Shown piece by piece: positions 1 through 4,919 of a DNA stretch of 5,139 bases (its first letter is position 1; every line of letters starts with the position of its first letter). This DNA comes from Candidatus Berkelbacteria bacterium. GTDB taxonomy: Bacteria > Patescibacteriota > UBA1384 > VFKW01. The stretch spans positions 1 through 5,139 of the forward strand of contig VFKW01000160.1 in NCBI GenBank assembly GCA_009885355.1, in the 5' to 3' direction. Made by a program: the position numbers and the translations under genes. The notes under the pieces were generated by a model. The model worked only from the letters and a program-made list of their open reading frames with translations. It was not told the origin of the DNA and did not search any database.

Positions 1-194
1 ATCACTCAGGACGCATTCGATCAGCTCGTCAGAGAAATTCATCTATTTGATGGACTTCGACACCTTGAGGATGCGAGAAAAATAAACAGTAGCTCCTCTA
101 CGTACATCGTCTTAATCAACAAGGCACTGAAGGATGATGACTACACCTTGGCTGATCTTAAGATCACTCAGGACGCATTCGATCAGCTCGTCAG
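1..194 (+). repeat. Direct repeat, 32 bp identical, 162-bp period
   Basis: Bases 1-32 and 163-194 are identical and in the same reading frame of the truncated plus-strand gene. The first base after each copy differs (a33 versus g195). The repeat may extend leftward beyond the window. Identity at synonymous positions suggests recent duplication or gene conversion between repeat units. Confidence 0.85.
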
Positions 195-252
195 GGATAT
201 TAATGCATTTATAGAAAATGCCAGAAAAGATCTTTCAGGCCTCAAAGCCTGA
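1..252 (+). CDS. C-terminal part of a helical repeat protein of unknown function (5' end outside window)
   Basis: The frame is open from the first base and ends at TGA (250-252), giving 83 visible residues with no methionine, so the start lies outside the window. The chain is charged and predicted mostly helical from composition. An 11-residue segment, ITQDAFDQLVR, occurs at residues 1-11 and again at 55-65, a 54-residue (162-bp) period. The DNA of the two copies is identical over 32 bases (1-32 and 163-194). The second unit continues as R-[DE]-I-x-x-F and E-[DN]-A-R-K like the first, but lacks about seven residues between them. The protein therefore probably ends with the last of several tandem helical repeats. 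No catalytic motif, signal peptide or membrane segment is visible in this part. I do not recognise the family. A terminator follows directly, so this is the end of its transcript. Confidence 0.75.
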   Translation: MTQDAFDQLVREIHLFDGLRHLEDARKINSSSSTYIVLINKALKDDDYTLADLKITQDAFDQLVRDINAFIENARKDLSGLKA

Positions 253-265
253 GAGAAAGATTATT

Positions 266-295
266 TCGGCAGGATTATTATCCTGCCGATTTTTT
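266..295 (+). terminator. Rho-independent terminator of the repeat-protein gene
   Basis: A perfect 9-bp stem (TCGGCAGGA at 266-274, TCCTGCCGA at 281-289) closes a TTATTA loop and is followed by six T (290-295) and more T-rich sequence. It sits 13 bases after the TGA of the plus-strand gene. Read on the minus strand it lacks a good T run, so it mainly serves the plus-strand transcript. It may also slow read-through from the converging pflB gene. Confidence 0.9.
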
Positions 296-307
296 ATATT
301 TTATTTT

Positions 308-2491
308 TTACATACTCTCGTGGAAGGTTCTGGCGAGGACTTCTTCTTGTTGTTCGCGGGATAATTTTATGAAATTGACGGCGTAGCCGGAGACTCTTAT
401 GGTTAATTGAGGATATTGCTCAGGATGAGCCATGGCTTTTTGGAGAGTTTCTTTGTTCATCACATTCACATTTAGATGATGGGCGTGTTTGGCAAAATAG
501 CCGTTGATCATATTTCTGAGATTTTGGATCTGGTCTTCTTGGGTATTACCGAGTGTGCTCGGAGTAACTGAAAAAGTATTGGAGATGCCGTCTAGGCAAT
601 ATTTGTATTTTAATTTGGCGACCGAATTTAGCGAGGCGATGGCGCCATGGGTGTCGCGGCCGTGCATCGGATTGGCGCCGGGGGCAAATGGCTCGCCGGC
701 TTTTCGAGAGTCTGGCGTGGCACCAGTTTTGTGGCCATAGACAACATTTGAGGTAATGGTCAAAATCGACATGGTTGGATTGGCATTGCGATAGATTTTA
801 TTTTTAGCTAATTCCAGGGAGAAAAATTCGGCAATTTCTTCGGCGATTGAGTCAACTTTATCGTCATCATTGCCGTATTTTGGATATTCGCCTTCGATTT
901 TGAAACCGACAGTGATCCCCTCTTTGTCGCGCTTGGCTTCGACGTCGGCGTATTTGATGGCAGACAAGGAATCGGCGACAACGGAAAGGCCGGCGATGCC
1001 AAAAGCCATATTTCGTTTTAAATTGGTATCATGCAGGGCCATCTGAGATCGCTCATAATAATATTTGTCGTGCATATAGTGGATGACATTCATGGTGTTG
1101 ACGTAGGATTTGGCGAGATATTGCAGGGTTTTTTTGTAGCGGCGCATGACTTTGTCATAATCCAATTTGCCGTCAGGCAAAGGATCGATGCCATCAAGGA
1201 TTTTTAGGCCCATCATCTCGTCTGTTCCTTCGTTCAATGCCAAGAGTAGGGCCTTGGCAATATTGCAACGAGCGCCAAAATATTGCATTTCTTTGCCGGT
1301 TTCAAGACGCGACACGCAGCAGCTGATGCAATAATCATCACCCTTGCAAACTGCTTGCATTTCGTCGTCATTTTCGTATTGAATCGATGAAGTCTCGATG
1401 GAGACTTTGGCGCAGAAATTTTTGAAATTATCGGGCAAGTTTTTGGACCACAATACAGTCAAATTTGGCTCTGGAGATGCGCCGAGATTGTAAAGTGTTT
1501 GCAGGAATCTGTAGGTTGTTTTGGTGACTTTGTGCTGGCCGTTTTTCCAACTGCCGGCTAAGGATTCGGTCAGCCAAGTCGGGTCGCCAGCAAAAAGGGC
1601 GTCATAATCTTTGGTGCGCAATTGGCGAACCATGCGCAATTTGATGATAAATTGATCGATCAGTTCTTGGGCGTGCAATTCGGTCAATTTGCCAGCTTTG
1701 ATGTCACGCTCTATATATATGTCAAAAAATCCACTGACATTTCCGAGACTCATGGCGGCGCCGTCGTGCTCTTTAAGGGCAGCCAAATAGGCAAAATATG
1801 TCCACTGGACGGCTTCCTTGGCCGTAATAGCACGACGAGAAATATCAAAACCATAAGATTTGGCCATTTGCTTGATCTCGCCTAAAGCGCGGATTTGTTC
1901 ATTGACTTCTTCTCGTAATCTGATGAGGTCATCGGTCATCTCACCGACCAAACCAGCGAGATCTTTTTGCTTTTCTTCGATCAAACGATCGATGCCAAAA
2001 AGGGCAACGCGTCTATAATCGCCAATAATTCTTCCTCTAGCGTAGGCGTCTGGCAAACCAGTGACAATACCGGTTTTGCGCAAAAGGCGCATTTCTTCGG
2101 TATAACCATCAAAAACGCCGTCATTGTGAGTTTTACGATATTTATTGAAAATTTCAGAAACTTTCGGGTCGACTTCAACACCATGTTCAATACAAGCAGT
2201 CTCGACAACACGAATACCGCCAAATGGCTTGATGGCACGCTTGAGAGGAGCATCGGTTTGTAGGCCAAAAATGACCTCTGATTCTTTGTGGATATAGCCT
2301 GGACTATGACTCGTGATTGAAGAAGGGATTTTGACGTCAACTGCCAAAACTCCGCCTTTTTCACGCTCTTTTTTCAGCAGCAATTTGCATTGATGCCAGA
2401 GATCATCGGTTTTTTTACTGGGTTTGTGTAGAAAACTGGCATCCCCATCATAAGGAATTAAATTTTCAAATATAAAATCACGAACTTCCAT
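308..2491 (-). CDS. pflB: Formate C-acetyltransferase (pyruvate formate-lyase)
   Basis: This cytoplasmic glycyl-radical enzyme converts pyruvate and CoA to acetyl-CoA and formate in anaerobic fermentation. The 727 residues cover the family end to end (E. coli PflB has 760). Visible motifs: TSHSPGYI (60-67) and QTDAPLKRAIKPFGGIR (78-94); RGRIIGDYRR (152-161); GDPTW with Trp306, matching E. coli Trp333; the catalytic pair Cys391-Cys392 in ISCCVS, matching Cys418-Cys419; MQYFGAR (402-408), containing the equivalents of Phe432 and Arg435; and the C-terminal radical loop RVSGYAVNF with Gly702. The last residues, EEVLARTFHESM, are typical of true PFL rather than glycerol or choline lyases. The ATG at 2491 has AGGAGG (2497-2502) five bases upstream. 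The gene ends in TAA and converges on the plus-strand gene. No pflA activase is adjacent, although the radical cannot form without one. Two extra cysteines, Cys388 and Cys409, flank the active site. Identification is very secure. Confidence 0.97.
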   Translation of the reverse strand: MEVRDFIFENLIPYDGDASFLHKPSKKTDDLWHQCKLLLKKEREKGGVLAVDVKIPSSITSHSPGYIHKESEVIFGLQTDAPLKRAIKPFGGIRVVETACIEHGVEVDPKVSEIFNKYRKTHNDGVFDGYTEEMRLLRKTGIVTGLPDAYARGRIIGDYRRVALFGIDRLIEEKQKDLAGLVGEMTDDLIRLREEVNEQIRALGEIKQMAKSYGFDISRRAITAKEAVQWTYFAYLAALKEHDGAAMSLGNVSGFFDIYIERDIKAGKLTELHAQELIDQFIIKLRMVRQLRTKDYDALFAGDPTWLTESLAGSWKNGQHKVTKTTYRFLQTLYNLGASPEPNLTVLWSKNLPDNFKNFCAKVSIETSSIQYENDDEMQAVCKGDDYCISCCVSRLETGKEMQYFGARCNIAKALLLALNEGTDEMMGLKILDGIDPLPDGKLDYDKVMRRYKKTLQYLAKSYVNTMNVIHYMHDKYYYERSQMALHDTNLKRNMAFGIAGLSVVADSLSAIKYADVEAKRDKEGITVGFKIEGEYPKYGNDDDKVDSIAEEIAEFFSLELAKNKIYRNANPTMSILTITSNVVYGHKTGATPDSRKAGEPFAPGANPMHGRDTHGAIASLNSVAKLKYKYCLDGISNTFSVTPSTLGNTQEDQIQNLRNMINGYFAKHAHHLNVNVMNKETLQKAMAHPEQYPQLTIRVSGYAVNFIKLSREQQEEVLARTFHESM

Positions 2492-2496
2492 TTTCC

Positions 2497-2502
2497 CCTC
2501 CT
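2497..2502 (-). promoter_or_regulatory. Ribosome binding site of pflB
   Basis: The minus strand reads AGGAGG followed by GG and AAA, five bases before the ATG at 2491. This fixes the pflB start. The site lies immediately downstream of a 7-bp hairpin (2505-2521), so folding of that hairpin leaves it exposed. Confidence 0.85.
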
Positions 2503-2503
2503 A

Positions 2504-2614
2504 GCCCGATGTCCCATCGGGTGTATTAAGTATATAGTATTAAGCCCCAAAGGGGGCCCCTTCGGGGTATTAAGCCCCTGACGGGCAGGTTGCAAGCTAA
2601 GGCTTGAGCTGCAA
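2504..2614 (-). promoter_or_regulatory. Hairpin-dense untranslated leader upstream of pflB
   Basis: Several inverted repeats lie in about 110 bases. CCCGATG/CATCGGG (2505-2511, 2515-2521) has a 3-base loop. CCCC/GGGG pairs occur at 2545-2548 with 2552-2555 and at 2557-2560 with 2564-2567. TTGC/GCAA plus AGCT/AGCT (2590-2614) forms an 8-bp stem with one bulged A. GTATTAAGCCCC occurs twice, 30 bases apart (2537-2548, 2567-2578), and GTATTAAG a third time (2523-2530). The runs of C and G can pair in alternative ways, as in an attenuator or as in an expanded repeat. No known riboswitch is recognised. If the mRNA starts upstream, these would lie in the pflB 5' leader, but the start point is unknown. 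Confidence 0.45.
2567..2595 (-). promoter_or_regulatory. Weak candidate promoter for pflB
   Basis: On the minus strand TTGCAA (2590-2595) is followed after 17 bases by TAATAC (2567-2572). The -35 matches four of six consensus bases and the -10 only three, so this is a weak guess. It would start transcription about 70 bases before the pflB ATG and include the GC hairpins in the leader. Read-through from the upstream flavoprotein gene is the main alternative. Confidence 0.2.
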
Positions 2615-2616
2615 TA

Positions 2617-2640
2617 TGTCTTAAAAATATATAAAAGACA
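2617..2640. repeat. AT-rich inverted repeat between the flavoprotein gene and pflB
   Basis: TGTCTT (2617-2622) and AAGACA (2635-2640) are perfect 6-base inverted arms around 12 AT-rich bases. It could be a protein-binding operator or a weak RNA stem. No T run follows on the minus strand, so it is not a convincing terminator for the flavoprotein gene. Confidence 0.35.
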
Positions 2641-2683
2641 ATAAGCTTTGCTATATTAATTTTAATATTAATTGGCTGAAAAA

Positions 2684-3907
2684 TCAATTCTTTGCGGCGG
2701 ATTTTCCGGCTAAAAAGCCGCTTGACCAGGCCCATTGCAGGTTGAATCCACCGGAATCGGCATCAACATCGAGGACTTCACCGCAAAAAAACAGGCTTTT
2801 AATTTTTTTGGATTCTAGATTTTCATCAACTTCTTTGAGATCGACTCCGCCCATGGAAACTTGAGCTTCTTTGAATGGCCGCAGAGATTTTACGGTTAGG
2901 ACCATCTCTTTTAAACTTCTAGCGACTAACAATCTTTCTTCTTTTGAGAAGATGGCGGCTTTTTTGGTCGGGTCGATTTTGTTATTTTTCAAGACTGTCT
3001 GGATCAAACTGACAGGCGCTAAACCAGATAAGGCATTTTTGACTGATTTGGATCCACTGGCATCAAACAATTTTCTGATAACATCGTCCAATTCTTTTAA
3101 ATTTCCTTCAGGATAGGTATCAATTTGGACTTCGACATTGCATTTTTCAATCCAGGGGGCGATAAATCTGGCCTGCCCCATGACGGCAGGGCCGGAAATG
3201 CCATAATGCGTAAACAGCAAATCGTCCGTTTTTTCACTGACGATTTTGCCATCAACGGTCATCTTGACCTTGGCGTTTATTTTCAAGCCCTGCATTTCCT
3301 TTGGCCAGGTTTCGATGGTTTCGATCGGCACGAGGGAGGGATAAATCGGAATGATGTTGTGGCCGAGTTTTTTGGACCAAAAAATGCCATCGCCGGATGA
3401 TCCTAAATGATGCGATGCCTTGCCGCCGGTGGCAATGATCAAATTTTTACAAATTACCGGCTCGCCTTCGGCAAATTCAATTTTCCAGGATTTGTTTTTT
3501 GAAATCTGCTCCACTTTGGACTCTGTTTTGATGTTTATATTTAGTCTTTTTAATTCATCTTCGAGAACTTTTAGGACGCTGGAGGCTTGATTTGTCCTTG
3601 GGAAAATTCTGCCATTTTCTTCTTCTTTTAATATTAATCCGAGGGATTCAAAAAAACTGATGGTTTTGGTTTCATCAAATCTTTCTAAAATATATTTTAT
3701 GAGATTTATATTGCTACCATAATAGCGATTTATTTGGATATTTTTATTGGTCAGATTGCATCGGCCGTTTCCGGTTGCTAAAATCTTTCGGCCGATGGCC
3801 GGATTTTTTTCGAAAATGGCGACTGATTTTCCGGCACGTCCGGCGATAATGGCCGCCATTGTGCCCGAAGCGCCGCCGCCGATAATTCCAATGTCATATT
3901 GTTTCAT
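2684..3907 (-). CDS. FAD-dependent oxidoreductase of the HI0933/YhiN/BaiN family
   Basis: A 407-residue soluble flavoprotein, the normal full length for this family. The N-terminus is a Rossmann FAD-binding fold: GGGASG (10-15) after a beta strand, with Glu33 as the likely ribose-binding acid. The family hallmark GRKILATGNGRCNLTN is at residues 39-54. Further conserved pieces are ATGG (159-162), FTHYGISGPAVM (232-243), and the C-terminal FAD contact from CGEVLDVDADSGG into FNLQ (375-391). The family is widespread in bacteria. E. coli YhiN has no firm function, and BaiN of bile-acid-converting clostridia has been proposed to reduce bile-acid intermediates or flavin, so the substrate here is unknown. 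No Shine-Dalgarno sequence precedes the ATG; instead a TATAAT lies six bases upstream, suggesting a leaderless transcript. The gene ends in TGA and is followed after 192 bases by pflB on the same strand. Co-transcription is possible, but intervening hairpins and a possible separate promoter make it uncertain. Confidence 0.93.
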   Translation of the reverse strand: MKQYDIGIIGGGASGTMAAIIAGRAGKSVAIFEKNPAIGRKILATGNGRCNLTNKNIQINRYYGSNINLIKYILERFDETKTISFFESLGLILKEEENGRIFPRTNQASSVLKVLEDELKRLNINIKTESKVEQISKNKSWKIEFAEGEPVICKNLIIATGGKASHHLGSSGDGIFWSKKLGHNIIPIYPSLVPIETIETWPKEMQGLKINAKVKMTVDGKIVSEKTDDLLFTHYGISGPAVMGQARFIAPWIEKCNVEVQIDTYPEGNLKELDDVIRKLFDASGSKSVKNALSGLAPVSLIQTVLKNNKIDPTKKAAIFSKEERLLVARSLKEMVLTVKSLRPFKEAQVSMGGVDLKEVDENLESKKIKSLFFCGEVLDVDADSGGFNLQWAWSSGFLAGKSAAKN

Positions 3908-3913
3908 AATCTT

Positions 3914-3943
3914 ATTATATAGTTTTTAGCGAGGTGATCGCAA
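3914..3943 (-). promoter_or_regulatory. Promoter of the flavoprotein gene, predicted leaderless
   Basis: On the minus strand TTGCGA (3938-3943, four of six -35 consensus bases) is followed after 18 bases by a perfect TATAAT (3914-3919). Only six bases separate the -10 box from the ATG, so the usual start point coincides with the A of the start codon at 3907. This agrees with the lack of any Shine-Dalgarno sequence there, in contrast to the strong sites before the other genes. Confidence 0.6.
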
Positions 3944-4000
3944 GTCTAATTTGAAAACTATTAAATTCTGAGCTTTCTTATCATAAAAACAAGGTTTTTT

Positions 4001-4032
4001 TAAAATACACGACCGAAAGATCGTGTATTTTA
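4001..4032 (-). terminator. Terminator after the 109-residue GGY protein gene, likely bidirectional
   Basis: A perfect 12-bp stem (TAAAATACACGA at 4001-4012, TCGTGTATTTTA at 4021-4032) surrounds an 8-base apex that can close further as C-GAAA-G. The CACGA/TCGTG core is followed by TATTTTA on either strand, the usual form of a bidirectional terminator. On the minus strand it lies 21 bases after the stop of the small secreted gene. Confidence 0.75.
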
Positions 4033-4040
4033 GCGACTTG

Positions 4041-4063
4041 GATAATCTAATAATTAGATGATC
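4041..4063. repeat. 23-bp near-perfect palindrome over a stop codon
   Basis: GAT-a-ATCTAAT-A-ATTAGAT-g-ATC is symmetric except for one mismatched pair (4044 and 4060). It covers the TAA stop (4054-4056) of the 109-residue secreted protein gene. It may be an extra stem ahead of the terminator, or chance in AT-rich DNA. Confidence 0.4.
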
Positions 4064-4383
4064 CTGCCTGACCCGAATAGGCCATTTAGGACAATTAAAC
4101 CTCCAAGAGCGTTGGCTGGAGGGACAAAATAACCACCATAGACTGACGGAGGGGTGGCGATGTATCCGCCGTAATAAGGCGTGGCGGCGTAGCCACCATA
4201 TCTATATGGGCTAGTCAGATTATTTACAGCAATCAATCCGGCCAGATTACGAGCAGAAGATCCTACCCCGACACCTCTTGTTGTTGTCCTGACTACTGTC
4301 GCTGCCGAGGTATTTGTGGGTTTTGCTATGAATATTCCTATCCCAAAGACAAACACAATTAATATTATTATGAGAGTTTTCAT
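4054..4383 (-). CDS. Small secreted GGY-repeat protein (109 residues), unknown function
   Basis: I choose the ATG at 4383: AGGAGG (4392-4397) sits eight bases upstream, whereas the in-frame GTG at 4390-4392 overlaps that site. Residues 1-20 are a basic start plus a long hydrophobic stretch, and TSA-A (25-28) is a plausible signal peptidase I site, so about 81 residues are exported. The mature part has four sections: a Thr/Gly-rich head; a block RNLAGLIAVNN (45-55); three YGGY repeats (62-65, 71-74 as YGGY, 82-85) in the pattern GGY-x-A-T-P; and a final block LGGLIVLNGLFG (93-104) with tail SGRII. There is no cysteine, catalytic motif or second membrane segment. It shares both blocks with the gene at the right edge of the window and the GGYIAT motif with its upstream neighbour. 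A surface or structural role is inference only. If the signal is not cleaved it would be a membrane-anchored protein. Confidence 0.8.
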   Translation of the reverse strand: MKTLIIILIVFVFGIGIFIAKPTNTSAATVVRTTTRGVGVGSSARNLAGLIAVNNLTSPYRYGGYAATPYYGGYIATPPSVYGGYFVPPANALGGLIVLNGLFGSGRII

Positions 4384-4438
4384 GATTAACACCTCCTTCC
4401 AATATATTTAGTCTAGCAAATTAAGATTTATTATCTGT

Positions 4439-4473
4439 GTGATATTTACCAAGATGCTAAATCAAAATATCAC
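4439..4473. repeat. 9-bp inverted repeat between two small secreted genes
   Basis: GTGATATTT (4439-4447) and AAATATCAC (4465-4473) are perfect arms around 17 bases. It lies in the 110-base gap between two minus-strand small genes. No T run follows on either strand, so a standard terminator is unlikely; an operator or an mRNA stem that sets the relative output of the two genes is possible. Confidence 0.4.
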
Positions 4474-4493
4474 GATGTAAAAATCTTACTTTA

Positions 4494-4733
4494 TTAGCAG
4501 ACTACTGGCGGGATAACACCACCTACCGGAGGGACTGTGGCGATGTAGCCACCAAGTGGCGCGACTGGAGCTACAACTCCACCTACCGGAGGGACTGTGG
4601 CGATGTAGCCACCAAGTGGCGCGACTGGCGGTATTAGCGCCCCGCATGCATTTGCGGCAACAGATCGAAATGCAATAACGGCAACTACGGCTAATAGAAA
4701 AACTGATAATATTTTTATAATGGATAGTTTCAT
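4494..4733 (-). CDS. Small secreted tandem-repeat protein (79 residues) with cysteine-bracketed mature chain
   Basis: The ATG at 4733 is the start: AGGAGG (4742-4747) lies eight bases upstream and a TATAAT just before it. An in-frame ATG at 4790 lies upstream of that promoter and has no such site. Residues 1-22 form a Sec-type signal (two lysines, then a Leu/Val/Ile/Ala core), and ANA-C (27-30) fits signal peptidase I. The mature chain would run from Cys30 to Cys79, exactly 50 residues, with its only two cysteines at the ends. Between them a 20-residue unit is repeated twice, containing VAPLGGYIATVPPVGGV, with a partial third ending IPPVVC. The sequence is rich in Val, Pro and Gly and resembles elastin-like low-complexity proteins in composition. 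The lipobox is poor (Ala at -3, Asn at -2), though a lipoprotein cannot be excluded. Function is unknown. GGYIAT links it to the neighbouring genes. Confidence 0.8.
   Translation of the reverse strand: MKLSIIKILSVFLLAVVAVIAFRSVAANACGALIPPVAPLGGYIATVPPVGGVVAPVAPLGGYIATVPPVGGVIPPVVC
4519..4628 (-). repeat. 60-bp tandem repeat inside the 79-residue protein gene
   Basis: Bases 4519-4568 and 4579-4628 are identical over 50 bases with a 60-base period, so the 20-residue unit stays in frame. Identity includes third codon positions, which points to recent duplication or ongoing homogenisation. Copy number could vary between strains. Confidence 0.95.
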
Positions 4734-4745
4734 AATTTCCACCTC

Positions 4746-4785
4746 CTCTCTTATTATTTTGATTATAACCTTTTGATTATTATTG
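4746..4785 (-). promoter_or_regulatory. Promoter of the 79-residue secreted protein gene
   Basis: On the minus strand a perfect TATAAT (4762-4767) is preceded after 16 bases by TGAACA (4784-4789 region, four of six -35 consensus bases). Transcription would start near 4755, leaving a leader of about 20 bases that holds the AGGAGG site. The -10 box is convincing, the -35 weak. Confidence 0.5.
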
Positions 4786-4829
4786 TTCATCTGAATATAA
4801 TCCTAATGCAGCGTAAATTATTATTGTTG

Positions 4830-4846
4830 TTGTAATATAATTACAA
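4830..4846. repeat. Perfect 17-bp palindrome, possible operator
   Basis: TTGTAAT and ATTACAA (4830-4836, 4840-4846) are perfect 7-base arms around ATA. It lies between the terminator of the rightmost gene and the promoter of the 79-residue protein gene. The form suits a dimeric DNA-binding regulator, but it lies about 60 bases upstream of the -10 box and the regulator is unknown. Confidence 0.35.
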
Positions 4847-4860
4847 ACTCAAAAACAAAA

Positions 4861-4890
4861 CTAAATCACGGCCTTTCGGCCGTGATTTAG
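4861..4890 (-). terminator. Rho-independent terminator of the rightmost GGY gene
   Basis: A perfect 13-bp stem (CTAAATCACGGCC at 4861-4873, GGCCGTGATTTAG at 4878-4890) closes a 4-base loop. On the minus strand it is followed by TTTTGTTTTTGAG, a good T tract. It lies 29 bases after the TAA of the partial gene at the right edge, separating that transcript from the next small gene. Confidence 0.9.
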
Positions 4891-4919
4891 AATCTTTAGT
4901 TCATAGACTCAAACATTCC

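Noticed and set aside
504..740. Plus-strand open frame of 78 codons within pflB
   Set aside because: It lies antisense to the conserved C-terminal half of pflB, has no ribosome binding site and no recognisable protein features.
1622..2263. Two plus-strand open frames (1622-1885 and 1967-2263) and a minus-strand one (1981-2364) inside pflB
   Set aside because: All overlap well-conserved PFL coding sequence in other frames and show no independent motifs or start signals.
308..2491. Another glycyl-radical enzyme (glycerol dehydratase, choline lyase or similar)
   Set aside because: Adjacent Cys-Cys in the active site, the GDPTW and MQYFGAR motifs and the C-terminus ending TFHESM are those of true pyruvate formate-lyase.
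2526..2735. 69-codon minus-strand frame across the flavoprotein 3' end and the pflB leader
   Set aside because: It overlaps the end of the flavoprotein in another frame and runs through the hairpin-rich leader; the product has no recognisable features.
2871..3400. Plus-strand frames at 2871-3116 and 3125-3400, and one at 3747-3929
   Set aside because: They are antisense to the conserved flavoprotein, and their composition simply mirrors its codons.
4384..4392. GTG start at 4392 for the 109-residue secreted protein
   Set aside because: AGGAGG directly abuts the GTG with no spacer, while the ATG at 4383 has an ideal eight-base spacing and begins a normal signal peptide.
4519..4628. CRISPR-like array
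   Set aside because: There are only two 50-base copies with 10-base gaps, in frame within a coding sequence; this is a protein tandem repeat.
4054..4733. Bacteriocin with double-glycine leader
   Set aside because: GG pairs are present, but they lie in the mature repeats. The N-termini are long hydrophobic Sec-type signals, and no peptide transporter or immunity gene is visible.
4734..4790. Longer start (ATG at 4790) for the 79-residue secreted protein
   Set aside because: The extra 19 residues precede the signal peptide, overlap the TATAAT and AGGAGG sites, and have no ribosome binding site of their own.
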